Source: Streptococcus mitis
GTDB taxonomy: Bacteria; Bacillota; Bacilli; Lactobacillales; Streptococcaceae
Direction of reading: 5' to 3'
Length of the DNA: 64,000 bases
Assembly: GCF_000722765.2 (NCBI RefSeq)
Contig: NZ_CP028415.1
Location: forward strand, 688,501 to 752,500
In this document: positions 8,960 to 21,288 of the stretch, one piece after another
Numbering within the stretch: position 1 is the stretch's first letter
How the letters are laid out: every line of letters starts with the position of its first letter
The notes under the pieces: model-generated
Database searches by the model: none
What the model saw: the letters and a program-made list of their open reading frames with translations, nothing else
Told to the model about the DNA's origin: nothing
Made by a program: the position numbers and the translations under genes

Positions 8960-9634
8960 ATGATAAAAATCTTATTGGTTGAGGATGATCTAGGCCTGTC
9001 AAATTCAGTATTTGACTTTTTAGACGATTTTGCGGATGTCATGCAGGTATTTGATGGGGAAGAAGGTCTCTACGAAGCTGAAAGTGGCGTCTATGACTTG
9101 ATTTTGCTCGATTTAATGTTACCTGAAAAAAATGGCTTCCAAGTCTTGAAAGAATTGCGTGAAAAGGGAATTACGACACCAGTTCTGATTATGACTGCCA
9201 AGGAAAGCTTGGATGACAAGGGACATGGATTTGAATTGGGAGCAGATGATTATCTGACTAAACCTTTCTACCTAGAAGAACTCAAAATGCGAATTCAAGC
9301 CCTTCTCAAACGTTCAGGTAAATTTAATGAAAATACCTTGACTTATGGAAATATTGTGGTTAATTTGTCAACCAATACCGTTAAAGTCGAAGATACTCCT
9401 GTCGAATTGCTGGGAAAAGAGTTCGACTTACTGGTTTATTTCCTTCAAAATCAAAATGTTATTTTGCCTAAGACTCAGATTTTTGATCGGCTATGGGGAT
9501 TTGATAGTGACACAACGATTTCAGTTGTCGAAGTTTATGTTTCTAAAGTCCGTAAGAAATTAAAAGGAACCACTTTTGCAGAGAACTTGCAAACCTTGCG
9601 CAGTGTTGGGTATATTTTAAAAGATGTTCAGTAA
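8960..9634 (+). CDS. ciaR: response regulator CiaR
   Basis: The 224-residue OmpR/PhoB-type regulator of the CiaRH system, which in pneumococci controls competence, beta-lactam tolerance and small csRNAs. The receiver domain has the acidic pair E8-D9-D10, the phospho-acceptor D51 in [11 protein letters not shown], and Thr and Lys in the expected places (IMTAKE, LTKPF). A winged-helix domain follows, ending [11 protein letters not shown]. The ATG at 8960 follows AAGGAGGAG, which excludes the longer frame from 8894. It overlaps ciaH by 11 bases. Direct ortholog with high confidence. Confidence 0.97.
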   Translation: MIKILLVEDDLGLSNSVFDFLDDFADVMQVFDGEEGLYEAESGVYDLILLDLMLPEKNGFQVLKELREKGITTPVLIMTAKESLDDKGHGFELGADDYLTKPFYLEELKMRIQALLKRSGKFNENTLTYGNIVVNLSTNTVKVEDTPVELLGKEFDLLVYFLQNQNVILPKTQIFDRLWGFDSDTTISVVEVYVSKVRKKLKGTTFAENLQTLRSVGYILKDVQ

Positions 9635-10958
9635 ACTAAAAAAAACATGGTATGCGGATGACTTTAGTTATTTTATCCGCAACTTTGGTGTCTTCACTCT
9701 GATTTTCTCTACCATGACTCTGATTATTTTGCAGGTCATGCATTCGAGTCTTTATACTTCGGTGGATGATAAGCTTCATGGACTGAGTGAAAATCCTCAA
9801 GCAGTTATTCAGCTTGCTGTAAATAGGGCAACAGAAGAGATTAAAGATTTAGAGAATGCTGCTACAGATACTAGTAAGACTGATGTGAAACCCAATGTCA
9901 GTTCCAACACAGAAGTCATTCTTTTTGATAAGAATTTTACCCAGCTCCTTTCTGGAAACCGATTTTTGGGATTGGATAAGATTAAGTTAGAGAAAAAAGA
10001 ACTAGGCCATATCTATCAGATTCAAGTTTTTAATAGCTATGGACAAGAAGAAATTTATCGCATGATTTTGATGGAAACGAATATTAGTTCGGTTTCAACC
10101 AATATCAAGTATGCGGCTGTCTTGATTAATACCAGTCAGTTGGAGCAGGCCAGTCAAAAGCATGAGCAATTGATTGTGATCGTGATGGCAAGTTTCTGGA
10201 TTTTGTCTTTGCTTGCCAGTCTCTATCTAGCTAGGGTCAGTGTTCGTCCTCTGCTTGAGAGCATGCAGAAGCAGCAGTCCTTTGTGGAAAATGCTAGTCA
10301 TGAGTTACGAACTCCACTTGCAGTTTTGCAAAATCGCTTAGAGACCCTTTTCCGTAAGCCAGAAGCTACCATTATGGATGTGAGCGAAAGTATTGCATCT
10401 AGTTTGGAAGAAGTCCGAAATATGCGGTTTTTGACGACGAACTTGTTGAATTTGGCTCGTAGAGATGATGGGATTAAGCCTGAACTTGCTGAAGTTCCAA
10501 CTAGCTTTTTTAATACAACTTTCACAAACTATGAGATGATTGCTTCGGAAAATGATCGTGTCTTCCGTTTTGAAAATCGTATCCATCGAACGATTGTCAC
10601 AGATCAGCTCCTTTTGAAACAACTGATGACCATTCTATTTGATAATGCTGTTAAGTATACTGAAGAGGATGGTGAAATTGATTTTCTTATCTCGGCGACC
10701 GATCGCAATCTGTATTTACTGGTTTCTGATAATGGAGTCGGTATTTCGACAGAAGATAAGAAGAAAATTTTTGACCGCTTTTATCGAGTGGACAAGGCTA
10801 GAACTCGTCAAAAAGGTGGTTTTGGTTTAGGATTATCCCTAGCCAAGCAAATTGTAGATGCTTTAAAAGGAACCATTACTGTTAAAGATAATAAACCAAA
10901 GGGAACAATCTTTGAAGTGAAGATTGCCATCCACACACCATCTAAAAAGAAAAAATAA
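9624..10958 (+). CDS. ciaH: sensor histidine kinase CiaH
   Basis: A 444-residue membrane kinase, partner of CiaR. There is a first transmembrane segment at about residues 18-40, an extracytoplasmic sensor region of about 145 residues, a second transmembrane segment at about 183-204, then the H box [10 protein letters not shown] with the phospho-acceptor His226. N, G1 (SDNGVGI) and G2 ([12 protein letters not shown]) boxes complete the ATPase domain. Thr230, the site of the known T230P resistance/competence mutation, is wild type. It overlaps ciaR by 11 bases, indicating translational coupling, and ends at a bidirectional terminator. Confidence 0.97.
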   Translation: MFSKLKKTWYADDFSYFIRNFGVFTLIFSTMTLIILQVMHSSLYTSVDDKLHGLSENPQAVIQLAVNRATEEIKDLENAATDTSKTDVKPNVSSNTEVILFDKNFTQLLSGNRFLGLDKIKLEKKELGHIYQIQVFNSYGQEEIYRMILMETNISSVSTNIKYAAVLINTSQLEQASQKHEQLIVIVMASFWILSLLASLYLARVSVRPLLESMQKQQSFVENASHELRTPLAVLQNRLETLFRKPEATIMDVSESIASSLEEVRNMRFLTTNLLNLARRDDGIKPELAEVPTSFFNTTFTNYEMIASENDRVFRFENRIHRTIVTDQLLLKQLMTILFDNAVKYTEEDGEIDFLISATDRNLYLLVSDNGVGISTEDKKKIFDRFYRVDKARTRQKGGFGLGLSLAKQIVDALKGTITVKDNKPKGTIFEVKIAIHTPSKKKK

Positions 10959-10987
10959 AAATATCGCTCCAATTGGGGCGATATTTT
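10957..10987. terminator. bidirectional terminator between ciaH and the DUF3270 gene
   Basis: AAATATCGCTCC / GGGGCGATATTT with loop AATT, A-rich before and T-rich after, between two convergent genes. Confidence 0.85.
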
Positions 10988-10991
10988 GGAT

Positions 10992-11279
10992 TTATCTTCT
11001 ACGTTTTCGTTTGATAATAGACCGTTGAACTTTTAAAACAAGTAAGCTGGATCCGATTGCTGCGACAAAGGCAAGAGCAGTTGATAATTTTAATGCTAAA
11101 AAGATAAAACTAAAGATAGCAATACAGATACAAAAAACAGCGATATTAACAAAAAATAGGATTTCCTTGAGATTGGTATCAGATTGCGCTTCAGGTGTAT
11201 AATCTTGATAGCGAGGAACCTGATGGCTTAATTCTTCTTGATAGTCTACCTCATAGGATTGTAATTTTCTTACGGGCAT
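10992..11279 (-). CDS. DUF3270 family membrane protein
   Basis: A 95-residue streptococcal protein with a polar N-terminal half (RKLQSYEVDYQEELSHQ), two hydrophobic segments at about residues 40-62 and 65-84, and a strongly basic tail (QRSIIKRKRRR), suggesting a small inner-membrane hairpin with a positive cytoplasmic end. It resembles the DUF3270 family next to ciaRH in pneumococci. No function is known. It is convergent with ciaH and separated from it only by the shared terminator. Confidence 0.7.
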   Translation of the reverse strand: MPVRKLQSYEVDYQEELSHQVPRYQDYTPEAQSDTNLKEILFFVNIAVFCICIAIFSFIFLALKLSTALAFVAAIGSSLLVLKVQRSIIKRKRRR

Positions 11280-11405
11280 TATTCTCTCCTTAACAGTACA
11301 TACCTATTTTATCATTTTTTCAGCAGAGAATTATTACAGAAAGGTTACAAAAAGAATAAAGTCCCTTTTCATTTTCAAAGAATGGCTGATTTTCCAGAAA
11401 TATGG

Positions 11406-11411
11406 TATAAT
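11406..11411 (+). promoter_or_regulatory. -10 box directly before the U32 gene
   Basis: TATAAT ends eight bases before the ATG at 11419, so transcription should begin at or next to the start codon (leaderless mRNA). No Shine-Dalgarno sequence is present. Confidence 0.7.
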
Positions 11412-11418
11412 TTTTCTT

Positions 11419-12348
11419 ATGGAAAAGATTATCATTACAGCAACTGCTGAAAGTATTGAACAAGTTAAACAACTGCTCGAAGCTGGCGTGGACCGTATCT
11501 ATGTTGGTGAGAAAGATTTTGGCCTTCGTCTGCCAACAACCTTTAGTCATGACCAATTGCGTGAAATTGCTAAGCTGGTTCATGATGATGGTAAAGAATT
11601 GATCGTTGCAGTCAATGCCCTCATGCACCAAGATATGATGGACCGTATCAAGCCTTTCCTGGACTTCTTAGAAGAAATTAAGACAGATTACATTACGATT
11701 GGGGATGCAGGTGTCTTTTATGTGGTCAACCGCGATGGTTATTCCTTTAAGACCATCTATGATGCTTCAACCATGGTGACAAGCAGCCGTCAGATCAACT
11801 TCTGGGGACAAAAGGCTGGCGCATCTGAGGCTGTTTTGGCGCGTGAAATTCCATCAGCTGAACTTTTCAAAATGCCAGAGATTTTGGAAATTCCTGCTGA
11901 AGTTTTGGTTTACGGAGCTAGTGTCATCCATCATTCTAAGCGTCCGCTCTTGCAAAATTACTATAACTTCACGCATATCGATGATGAAAAGACTCGCAAG
12001 CGTGATCTTTTCTTGGCAGAGCCAAGTGACCCCGAGAGCCATTACTCTATCTTTGAAGATAATCATGGAACCCACATCTTTGCCAATAACGACCTTGATT
12101 TGATGACAAAATTGACAGAATTGGTAGAGCATGGTTTCACTCACTGGAAACTAGAAGGGCTCTACACACCTGGTCAGAACTTTGTTGAGATTGCAAAACT
12201 CTTTATCCAAGCGAGTAGCTTGATTCAAGAGGGCAACTTTAGCCATGACCAAGCCTTCTTGCTGGATGAAGAAGTTCGTAAACTTCACCCTAAAAACCGA
12301 TTCCTTGATACAGGATTTTATGATTACGATCCTGACATGGTTAAATAG
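11419..12348 (+). CDS. peptidase U32 family protein
   Basis: A 309-residue U32-family protein. Members include collagenase-like proteins and, in better studied cases, tRNA/rRNA hydroxylation enzymes (TrhP/RlhA), so the name peptidase may mislead. Seen here: the N-terminal barrel opening ITATAESIEQVKQLLEAGVD with IYVGEKDFGLR, and the conserved VLVYGASVIHHSKRPLLQNY region. Only one U32 gene is present, whereas many Firmicutes have an adjacent pair. The gene is predicted to be leaderless and ends at a strong terminator. Family confident, reaction uncertain. Confidence 0.85.
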   Translation: MEKIIITATAESIEQVKQLLEAGVDRIYVGEKDFGLRLPTTFSHDQLREIAKLVHDDGKELIVAVNALMHQDMMDRIKPFLDFLEEIKTDYITIGDAGVFYVVNRDGYSFKTIYDASTMVTSSRQINFWGQKAGASEAVLAREIPSAELFKMPEILEIPAEVLVYGASVIHHSKRPLLQNYYNFTHIDDEKTRKRDLFLAEPSDPESHYSIFEDNHGTHIFANNDLDLMTKLTELVEHGFTHWKLEGLYTPGQNFVEIAKLFIQASSLIQEGNFSHDQAFLLDEEVRKLHPKNRFLDTGFYDYDPDMVK

Positions 12349-12361
12349 AGTAAATGGATAG

Positions 12362-12402
12362 TTGAGAGAAGGAAGATGCAAACATTTCTTCTCTCAATTT
12401 TT
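12362..12402 (+). terminator. terminator of the U32 gene
   Basis: TTGAGAGAAG / CTTCTCTCAA with a 16-base loop and a following T-run. The rest of the gap to dinG (12403-12530) shows no other clear feature. Confidence 0.85.
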
Positions 12403-12533
12403 CTTATTCTCCAATATTTTCAAAAAAATAAGTAGGCTAGGATGCTCTGTTTGCTGGGATTTTTAAGAAAAGTAACCTTCTTGAGTTTAAAAATTATCCC
12501 ATGTTTGCAGGTGCCAAATGTCCCTTTTTTTGG

Positions 12534-12539
12534 TATAAT
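12534..12539 (+). promoter_or_regulatory. extended -10 promoter of dinG
   Basis: TGG-TATAAT, ending eight bases before the ATG at 12548; a leaderless or nearly leaderless transcript is expected. Confidence 0.7.
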
Positions 12540-12547
12540 TTTTTATA

Positions 12548-14998
12548 ATGAAAACGATTGGTAATCGCTATGTTGTGGTGGATTTAGAGGCAACTAGCAC
12601 AGGTAGTAAGGCTAAAATTATCCAAGTGGGAATTGTAGTGATTGAGGATGGAAAAATCGTCGATCACTATACGTCGGATGTCAATCCACATGAACCTTTG
12701 GATGCTCATATCAAAGAACTGACAGGACTGACAGACAAACGTCTGGCGCAAGCACCTGATTTTTCGCAAGTTGCCAGAAAAATCTTTGACTTGGTGAAGG
12801 ATGGGATTTTTGTAGCCCATAATGTTCAGTTTGATGCCAATCTCTTGGCGGAAAATTTATTTTTTGAAGGCTATGAACTAAGAAATCCTCGTGTTGATAC
12901 GGTCGAATTGGCTCAGGTCTTTTTCCCTGAACTGGAAAAATATAGTTTACCGATTTTGTGTCGAGAATTAGGAATTCCTCTAAAGCACGCTCACACAGCC
13001 CTTTCAGATGCCCAAGCTACTGCAGAATTACTCCTTTTTTTACGGGAAAAGATGGCCCAACTTCCTAAAGGACTCTTGGAACGCTTGCTGGAAATGGCTG
13101 ATGCTCTCTTATATGAGTCCTACCTGGTTATTGAAGAAATTTTTCGCAGTCAATCTATCCTGAATTCACCAGACTTGGTCGAAGTTCAAGGGCTATATTT
13201 CAAGAAAACTGGAGCTCCCTTGGAGCCACGAAAACTGTCCCAAGATTTTTCTAAGAATATTTCTCTGTTGAACCTTGAAGTGCGGGAACAACAAGAAAGT
13301 TTTGCTAAAGAGGTTGGTTTGCTATTGGAAGATGAGCCTGTCTCATTAATTCAAGCGCCGACAGGGATTGGGAAAACCTATGGCTATCTCTTACCCGCTT
13401 TATCTCAAGCCAAAGAGTGTCAAATTGTTCTTAGCGTTCCGACAAAGATTCTTCAAAATCAAATCATGGAAGAAGAAGGTAGACGTCTTAAGGAAGTGTT
13501 CCATATAGATATTTATAGTTTAAAGGGGCCTCAAAATTATCTGAAGCTGGATGCCTTTTATCGTTCCTTGCAGGAAAATGATGAAAATCGCTTATTTAGA
13601 CGCTTTAAAATGCAACTCTTGATCTGGCTGACTGAGACAGAGACAGGAGATTTGGATGAAATCGGGCAACTCTACCGTTACCAACATTTTCTGACAGATA
13701 TTCGTCATGATGGGAATTTATCATCTAAAAGCTTATTTGTGACGGAAGATTTTTGGAAACGTAGTCAAGAAAGGGCACAAACCTGCAAGCTTTTAGTGAC
13801 CAATCATGCCTATCTTGTAACCAGACTGGAAGATAATCCTGAATTTGTCAGTGATCGTTTATTGATTATTGATGAAGTCCAAAAAGTTTTGTTGGCCCTA
13901 GAAAATCTGCTTCAAGAGACCTACGATATCCAGTCTATTATCGATTTGCTTGATAAGGCTTTACTGGAGGAGCAAAATAAGGTTCAGCAACGAATACTAG
14001 AAAGTATTCGCTTTGAGTGCCTCTACTTGATAGAACAATTTCAGTCTGGCAAATCTATGAAAAATATCTTAGATTCTCTTGCCAATCTCCATCAGTATTT
14101 TTCAGAATTAGAGGTAGAAGGCTTTGGGGAACTGGTCCGCTATTTTACAGCTGACCGATATTACTGGATTGAAGCAACTGAAACGAGTCAAAAGAAAATT
14201 CAGATTTCTTCTACAAAATCAGGTCGTATTCTCCTATCTTCTTTAATACCTAATTCATGTCAAGTCTTGGGAGTGTCGGCTACTCTTGAGATTAGTCAGA
14301 GAGTTTCTTTGGCAGATCTTTTAGGCTATCCTGAAGCCAAATTTGTCAAGATTGAGACTCGGGGAAAACAGGATCAAGAAGTGATCTTGGTCAAAGATTT
14401 CCCCTTGGTAACAGAAACCTCCTTAGAAGTTTACGCCAAAGAGGTAGCTGCTTTACTAGTGGAAATTCAAGCTTTCCAGCAACCGATTTTAGTTCTCTTT
14501 ACTGCTAAAGACATGCTTCTAGTAGTATCGGATTTACTTCCAGTTAGCCACTTGGCCCAGTATAAAAATGGGGATGTTCATCAACTGAAGAAACGCTTTG
14601 AAAAAGGTGAACAACAAATCCTGCTTGGTGCAGCAAGTTTTTGGGAGGGAGTTGATTTTTCAAGTCATCCTTTTGTGATTCAAGTTGTACCAAGACTTCC
14701 TTTCCAAAATCCTCAAGAGTCCTTGACGAAAAAGATTAATCAGGAACTGAATCAAGAAGGGAAAAATGCCTTTTATGATTATCAGTTGCCAATGGCCATT
14801 ATTCGTTTAAAGCAAGCTTTGGGAAGAAGTATGAGACGCGAACACCAACGTTCCTTAACCCTTATTTTGGATAGGAGAATTGTCGGAAAGCGATATGGCA
14901 AACAAATTGTGACTTCTCTAGCAAAAGAAGCGACTGTTAAAACCGTCTCTCAATCCGAAGTTGATGAGGCTATTGATAAATTTTTAAATGAACTTTGA
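12548..14998 (+). CDS. dinG: DinG-type helicase with N-terminal DnaQ exonuclease domain
   Basis: An 816-residue fusion typical of Firmicutes. Residues 1-170 are a DEDDh 3'-5' exonuclease: VVDLEATSTGS (Exo I), AHNVQFDANLL (Exo II), HTALSDAQATAEL (Exo III). The rest is an XPD/DinG superfamily 2 helicase: Walker A APTGIGKTYGYLLPAL, a DEVQ box in LLIIDEVQK in place of DEAH, and the C-terminal SFWEGVDF and QALGRSMRR motifs. No four-cysteine iron-sulfur cluster is evident. It probably acts in DNA repair; the Firmicutes proteins are known mainly for nuclease activity. rodA follows 36 bases later. Confidence 0.93.
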   Translation: MKTIGNRYVVVDLEATSTGSKAKIIQVGIVVIEDGKIVDHYTSDVNPHEPLDAHIKELTGLTDKRLAQAPDFSQVARKIFDLVKDGIFVAHNVQFDANLLAENLFFEGYELRNPRVDTVELAQVFFPELEKYSLPILCRELGIPLKHAHTALSDAQATAELLLFLREKMAQLPKGLLERLLEMADALLYESYLVIEEIFRSQSILNSPDLVEVQGLYFKKTGAPLEPRKLSQDFSKNISLLNLEVREQQESFAKEVGLLLEDEPVSLIQAPTGIGKTYGYLLPALSQAKECQIVLSVPTKILQNQIMEEEGRRLKEVFHIDIYSLKGPQNYLKLDAFYRSLQENDENRLFRRFKMQLLIWLTETETGDLDEIGQLYRYQHFLTDIRHDGNLSSKSLFVTEDFWKRSQERAQTCKLLVTNHAYLVTRLEDNPEFVSDRLLIIDEVQKVLLALENLLQETYDIQSIIDLLDKALLEEQNKVQQRILESIRFECLYLIEQFQSGKSMKNILDSLANLHQYFSELEVEGFGELVRYFTADRYYWIEATETSQKKIQISSTKSGRILLSSLIPNSCQVLGVSATLEISQRVSLADLLGYPEAKFVKIETRGKQDQEVILVKDFPLVTETSLEVYAKEVAALLVEIQAFQQPILVLFTAKDMLLVVSDLLPVSHLAQYKNGDVHQLKKRFEKGEQQILLGAASFWEGVDFSSHPFVIQVVPRLPFQNPQESLTKKINQELNQEGKNAFYDYQLPMAIIRLKQALGRSMRREHQRSLTLILDRRIVGKRYGKQIVTSLAKEATVKTVSQSEVDEAIDKFLNEL

Positions 14999-15034
14999 TA
15001 AATAGTATTGTATGAAAGTATAAGGTTAGCATAT

Positions 15035-16258
15035 ATGAAACGTTCTCTCGACTCAAGAGTCGATTATAGTTTGCTCTTGCCAGTATTTTTTCTACTGGTT
15101 ATTGGTGTGGTGGCTATTTATATAGCTGTTAGTCATGATTATCCAAATAATATTCTGCCCATTTTAGGGCAGCAGGTCGCCTGGATTGCCTTGGGGCTTG
15201 TGATTGGTTTTATCGTCATGCTCTTCAATACAGAGTTTCTTTGGAAGGTGACCCCCTTTCTATATATTTTAGGCTTGGGACTTATGGTCTTACCTATCGT
15301 CTTTTATAATCCAAGCTTAGTTGCATCTACGGGCGCTAAAAACTGGATTTCAGTAAATGGCATCACCTTGTTCCAACCGTCAGAGTTTATGAAGATATCC
15401 TACATTCTCATGCTAGCTCGTGTGATTGTCCAATTTACAAAAAAACATAAGGAATGGAGACGCACAGTTCCATTGGACTTTTTGTTAATTTTTTGGATGA
15501 TTCTCTTTACCATTCCAGTACTAGTTCTTTTAGCACTTCAAAGTGACTTGGGGACGGCTTTGGTTTTTGTGGCCATTTTCTCAGGAATCGTTTTATTATC
15601 AGGGGTTTCTTGGAAAATTATTATTCCAGTATTTGTGACTGCTGTAACAGGAATTGCTGGTTTTCTAGCCATCTTTATCAGTAAGGACGGTCGTGCTTTT
15701 CTCCATCAACTGGGAATGCCGACCTACCAAATCAACCGTATTTTGGCTTGGCTTAATCCTTTTGATTTTGCTCAAACAACCACTTACCAGCAGGCTCAAG
15801 GGCAAATTGCAATTGGGAGTGGTGGCTTATTTGGTCAAGGTTTTAATGCTTCTAATCTGCTTATTCCAGTTCGAGAGTCGGATATGATTTTCACGGTCAT
15901 TGCAGAAGATTTTGGCTTTATTGGCTCTGTCCTTGTTATCGCCCTTTATCTCATGCTGATTTACCGTATGTTGAAGATTACTCTTAGATCAAATAACCAG
16001 TTCTATACTTATATTTCCACAGGTTTGATTATGATGTTACTCTTCCATATCTTTGAGAATATCGGTGCTGTGACGGGCTTGCTTCCTTTGACGGGGATTC
16101 CCTTGCCTTTTATTTCTCAAGGGGGATCGGCTATTATCAGTAATCTGATTGGTGTGGGCTTACTTTTATCTATGAGTTACCAGACCAATCTAGCTGAAGA
16201 AAAGAGCGGAAAAGTCCCATTCAAGCGGAAAAAGGTTGTATTAAAACAAATCAAATAA
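15035..16258 (+). CDS. rodA: SEDS peptidoglycan glycosyltransferase RodA
   Basis: A 407-residue polytopic membrane protein of the SEDS family that polymerises lipid II during peripheral (elongation) wall growth with a class B PBP. Roughly ten hydrophobic segments are visible, as are the family motifs PSEFMKISYI, NPFDFAQTTTYQQAQGQIAI, GSGGLFGQGF and PLPFISQGGSA. The ATG at 15035 follows AAGG and gives the length I know for pneumococcal RodA; an upstream in-frame TTG at 15008 is less likely. It is probably transcribed with dinG, and with the DJ-1 gene ten bases downstream. Confidence 0.93.
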   Translation: MKRSLDSRVDYSLLLPVFFLLVIGVVAIYIAVSHDYPNNILPILGQQVAWIALGLVIGFIVMLFNTEFLWKVTPFLYILGLGLMVLPIVFYNPSLVASTGAKNWISVNGITLFQPSEFMKISYILMLARVIVQFTKKHKEWRRTVPLDFLLIFWMILFTIPVLVLLALQSDLGTALVFVAIFSGIVLLSGVSWKIIIPVFVTAVTGIAGFLAIFISKDGRAFLHQLGMPTYQINRILAWLNPFDFAQTTTYQQAQGQIAIGSGGLFGQGFNASNLLIPVRESDMIFTVIAEDFGFIGSVLVIALYLMLIYRMLKITLRSNNQFYTYISTGLIMMLLFHIFENIGAVTGLLPLTGIPLPFISQGGSAIISNLIGVGLLLSMSYQTNLAEEKSGKVPFKRKKVVLKQIK

Positions 16259-16268
16259 GGAGAAAATC

Positions 16269-16823
16269 ATGGTAAAAGTAGCAGTTATGTTGGCTCAGGG
16301 CTTTGAAGAAATTGAAGCTTTGACAGTTGTGGATGTTTTGCGTCGGGCAAATATCACTTGTGATATGGTTGGGTTTGAAGAGCAAGTGACTGGTTCGCAT
16401 GCAATCCAAGTCAGAGCAGATCGTGTCTTTGATGGTGATTTATCAGACTATGATATGGTTGTTCTTCCTGGCGGCATGCCTGGTTCTGCACATTTGCGCG
16501 ATAATCAGGCCTTGATTCAAGAGTTGCAAAGCTTCGAGCAAGAAGGAAAAAAACTAGCAGCCATTTGTGCTGCGCCAATTGCCCTCAATCAAGCAGGGCT
16601 ATTGAAAAACAAGCAGTACACTTGTTATGATGGTGTTCAAGAGCAAATTTTTGATGGTCACTACGTCAAGGAAACAGTAGTGGTAGATGGTCAATTGACA
16701 ACCAGTCGAGGTCCCTCGACAGCCCTTGCCTTTGCCTACGAGCTGGTAGAGCAATTAGGAGGAGATGCAGAGACTTTACGAACAGGAATGCTCTATCGAG
16801 ATGTCTTTGGTAAAAATCAGTAA
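16269..16823 (+). CDS. DJ-1/PfpI family protein
   Basis: A 184-residue cytoplasmic DJ-1/ThiJ-like protein. It has the glutamate of the GFEEIEALT motif (residues 11-19), VVLPGGMPGS, and the nucleophile-elbow Cys100 in LAAICAAP. Members act as glyoxalases, deglycases or redox chaperones, and the exact activity is debated. AAGGAG precedes the ATG and a strong terminator follows, so it closes the dinG-rodA unit. Confidence 0.9.
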   Translation: MVKVAVMLAQGFEEIEALTVVDVLRRANITCDMVGFEEQVTGSHAIQVRADRVFDGDLSDYDMVVLPGGMPGSAHLRDNQALIQELQSFEQEGKKLAAICAAPIALNQAGLLKNKQYTCYDGVQEQIFDGHYVKETVVVDGQLTTSRGPSTALAFAYELVEQLGGDAETLRTGMLYRDVFGKNQ

Positions 16824-16848
16824 AACGGGAGTCAAACTCTCGTTTTTT
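16822..16848 (+). terminator. terminator after the DJ-1 gene
   Basis: AAAACGGGAG / CTCTCGTTTT with loop TCAAA and a T-tract. Confidence 0.85.
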
Positions 16849-16894
16849 ATGTGGAAAACTCAGGGAAATCATCGCTTTTTTCATAAAAAAATGC

Positions 16895-16900
16895 TATAAT
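16895..16900 (+). promoter_or_regulatory. -10 box of the HAD-gyrB unit
   Basis: TATAAT overlaps a spurious ATG at 16899 and ends eight bases before the ATG at 16908, giving a leaderless transcript for the HAD gene. gyrB lies downstream in the same unit. Confidence 0.7.
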
Positions 16901-16907
16901 GAAGGGT

Positions 16908-19432
<2,525 letters not shown>

Positions 19433-19472
19433 AAAATCGGGAGAAGTAGTTCCCTTGGTCAAAAAAATATGA

Positions 19473-19478
19473 TATAAT
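19473..19478 (+). promoter_or_regulatory. -10 box of ezrA promoter
   Basis: TATAAT 36 bases before the ezrA ATG; no well-spaced -35 was found. Confidence 0.6.
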
Positions 19479-19513
19479 CATTACGATTGTTTCAAGTAAA
19501 AAAGGAGTTTAAT

Positions 19514-21241
19514 ATGTCTGGTAGACTAGTATTTTATCTTGCAATTGCAGTTGCAGTTTTCTTAGTGATTGCCTATGCTATCGCAATCTACGTACGAAAA
19601 CGCAATGAAAGTAAATTAGCAATTTTAGAAGAGAAAAAAGAAGAGCTGTACAATCTTCCAGTAAACGATGAAGTTGAAGCTGTAAAAAACATGCATTTAA
19701 TTGGACAAAGTCAAGTGACTTTCCGTGAATGGAACCAAAAATGGGTTGACCTATCTCTTAACTCTTTTGCTGATATTGAAAATAATCTTTTTGAAGCAGA
19801 AGGCTATAACAACTCATTCCGTTTTTTCAAGGCAAGTCATCAAATCGACCAAATCGAGAGTCAAATTACCTTGATTGAAGAAGATATTGCGGCAATTCGT
19901 AATGCTTTGGCAGATTTGGAGAAACAAGAGTCTAAAAATAGTGGACGTGTTCTTCATACCTTGGACTTGTTTGAAGAGTTGCAACACCGAGTGGCTGATC
20001 ATTCTGAAGAATATGGCCAAGGTTTATCAGAAATCGAAAAACAATTGGAAAATATCCAATCAGAGTTTTCTCAGTTTGTTACTTTGAACACTTCAGGTGA
20101 CCCAGTAGAAGCTGCTGTGATTTTGGATAATGCTGAAAATCATATCTTGGCTTTGAGTCACATAGTTGATCGCCTGCCAGCGATTGAAAAAACATTATCT
20201 AAAGAGCTACCTGATCAATTGGAAGATTTGGAGGATGGTTACCGTAAACTTTTAGATGCTAATTATCATTTTGCTGAAACGGATATTGAATCTCGCTTCC
20301 AATTGCTTTATGAAGCTTTAAAGAAAAACCACGAAAATATTGCACAATTAGAGTTGGATAATGCTGAGTATGAAAATACTCAAGTTCAAGAAGAAATCAA
20401 TGCACTCTATGATATCTTTACACGAGAAATCGCAGCTCAAAAAGTAGTAGAAGGCTTAGTTGCAACCCTTCCTACATATTTGAAACACATGAAAGATAGT
20501 AATGCTGTTTTAGTGGAAGATATTCAACGATTGAGTAACAATTACCTACTATCTGAAACGGATGTTAGTCATGTTCATAGATTACAAGCTGAGTTAGAAT
20601 CTTTAGAAGAATCTGTATTGGAATTAACTTCTGAACAAGAGGAACATTCTGAGCCTTATTCATTGCTTGAAGATCGTTTGGAAAACTTACAAGCGACTTT
20701 GAAGGAAATTGAAGATGAACAAGTTTCGGTTAGTCAACGTCTTGCTCAGATTGAAAAAGATGATATTAATGCTCGCCAGAAGGCAAATGTTTATGTTAAT
20801 CGTCTTCACACAATTAAGAGATATATGGAAAAACGTAATCTTCCAGGTATTCCTCAGAATTTCTTACAGTTGTTCTTTACAGCAAGTAACCATACCGAAG
20901 AGTTGATGGCTGAACTAGAAGAAGCTCGGGTCAATATCGAAGCTGTGAACCGGATGCTTGAAATTACAACCAATGATATGGAAGCACTTGAAGAAGAAAC
21001 CTATAATATTGTTCAATATGCAACGTTGACAGAACAATTGCTACAGTATTCGAACCGTTACCGCTCATTTGATGAACGAATTCAAGAAGCTTTTAATGAA
21101 TCATTAGAAATTTTTGAAAAAGAATTTGATTATCATGCTTCATTTGATAAGATTTCGCAAGCTTTGGAAGTTGCAGAACCAGGTGTAACCAACCGTTTTG
21201 TCACTTCATACGAAAAAACACGTGAGACGATTCGTTTCTAA
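19514..21241 (+). CDS. ezrA: septation ring regulator EzrA
   Basis: A 575-residue division protein that binds FtsZ and coordinates septal and peripheral wall synthesis. It has an N-terminal transmembrane segment (about residues 4-26, LVFYLAIAVAVFLVIAYAI) followed by a basic stop-transfer patch (VRKRNESK) and a long cytoplasmic domain of predicted spectrin-like coiled coils rich in Glu, Leu and Lys. The start at 19514 follows AAAGGAG and discards nine upstream in-frame codons. It has its own promoter and ends at a bidirectional terminator. Confidence 0.95.
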   Translation: MSGRLVFYLAIAVAVFLVIAYAIAIYVRKRNESKLAILEEKKEELYNLPVNDEVEAVKNMHLIGQSQVTFREWNQKWVDLSLNSFADIENNLFEAEGYNNSFRFFKASHQIDQIESQITLIEEDIAAIRNALADLEKQESKNSGRVLHTLDLFEELQHRVADHSEEYGQGLSEIEKQLENIQSEFSQFVTLNTSGDPVEAAVILDNAENHILALSHIVDRLPAIEKTLSKELPDQLEDLEDGYRKLLDANYHFAETDIESRFQLLYEALKKNHENIAQLELDNAEYENTQVQEEINALYDIFTREIAAQKVVEGLVATLPTYLKHMKDSNAVLVEDIQRLSNNYLLSETDVSHVHRLQAELESLEESVLELTSEQEEHSEPYSLLEDRLENLQATLKEIEDEQVSVSQRLAQIEKDDINARQKANVYVNRLHTIKRYMEKRNLPGIPQNFLQLFFTASNHTEELMAELEEARVNIEAVNRMLEITTNDMEALEEETYNIVQYATLTEQLLQYSNRYRSFDERIQEAFNESLEIFEKEFDYHASFDKISQALEVAEPGVTNRFVTSYEKTRETIRF

Positions 21242-21247
21242 CATAAT

Positions 21248-21288
21248 AAAAAGATTTGGTTCTGTGATAAGCAGCATCAAATCTTTTT
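21248..21288. terminator. bidirectional terminator between ezrA and the GNAT gene
   Basis: AAAAAGATTTG / CAAATCTTTTT, shared by two convergent genes; it touches the stop codon of the minus-strand GNAT gene. Confidence 0.8.

Noticed and set aside
12548..12570. cre-like sequence at the dinG start (TGAAAACGATTGGT)
   Set aside because: It lacks the second conserved half-site and overlaps the coding start; chance similarity is more likely.
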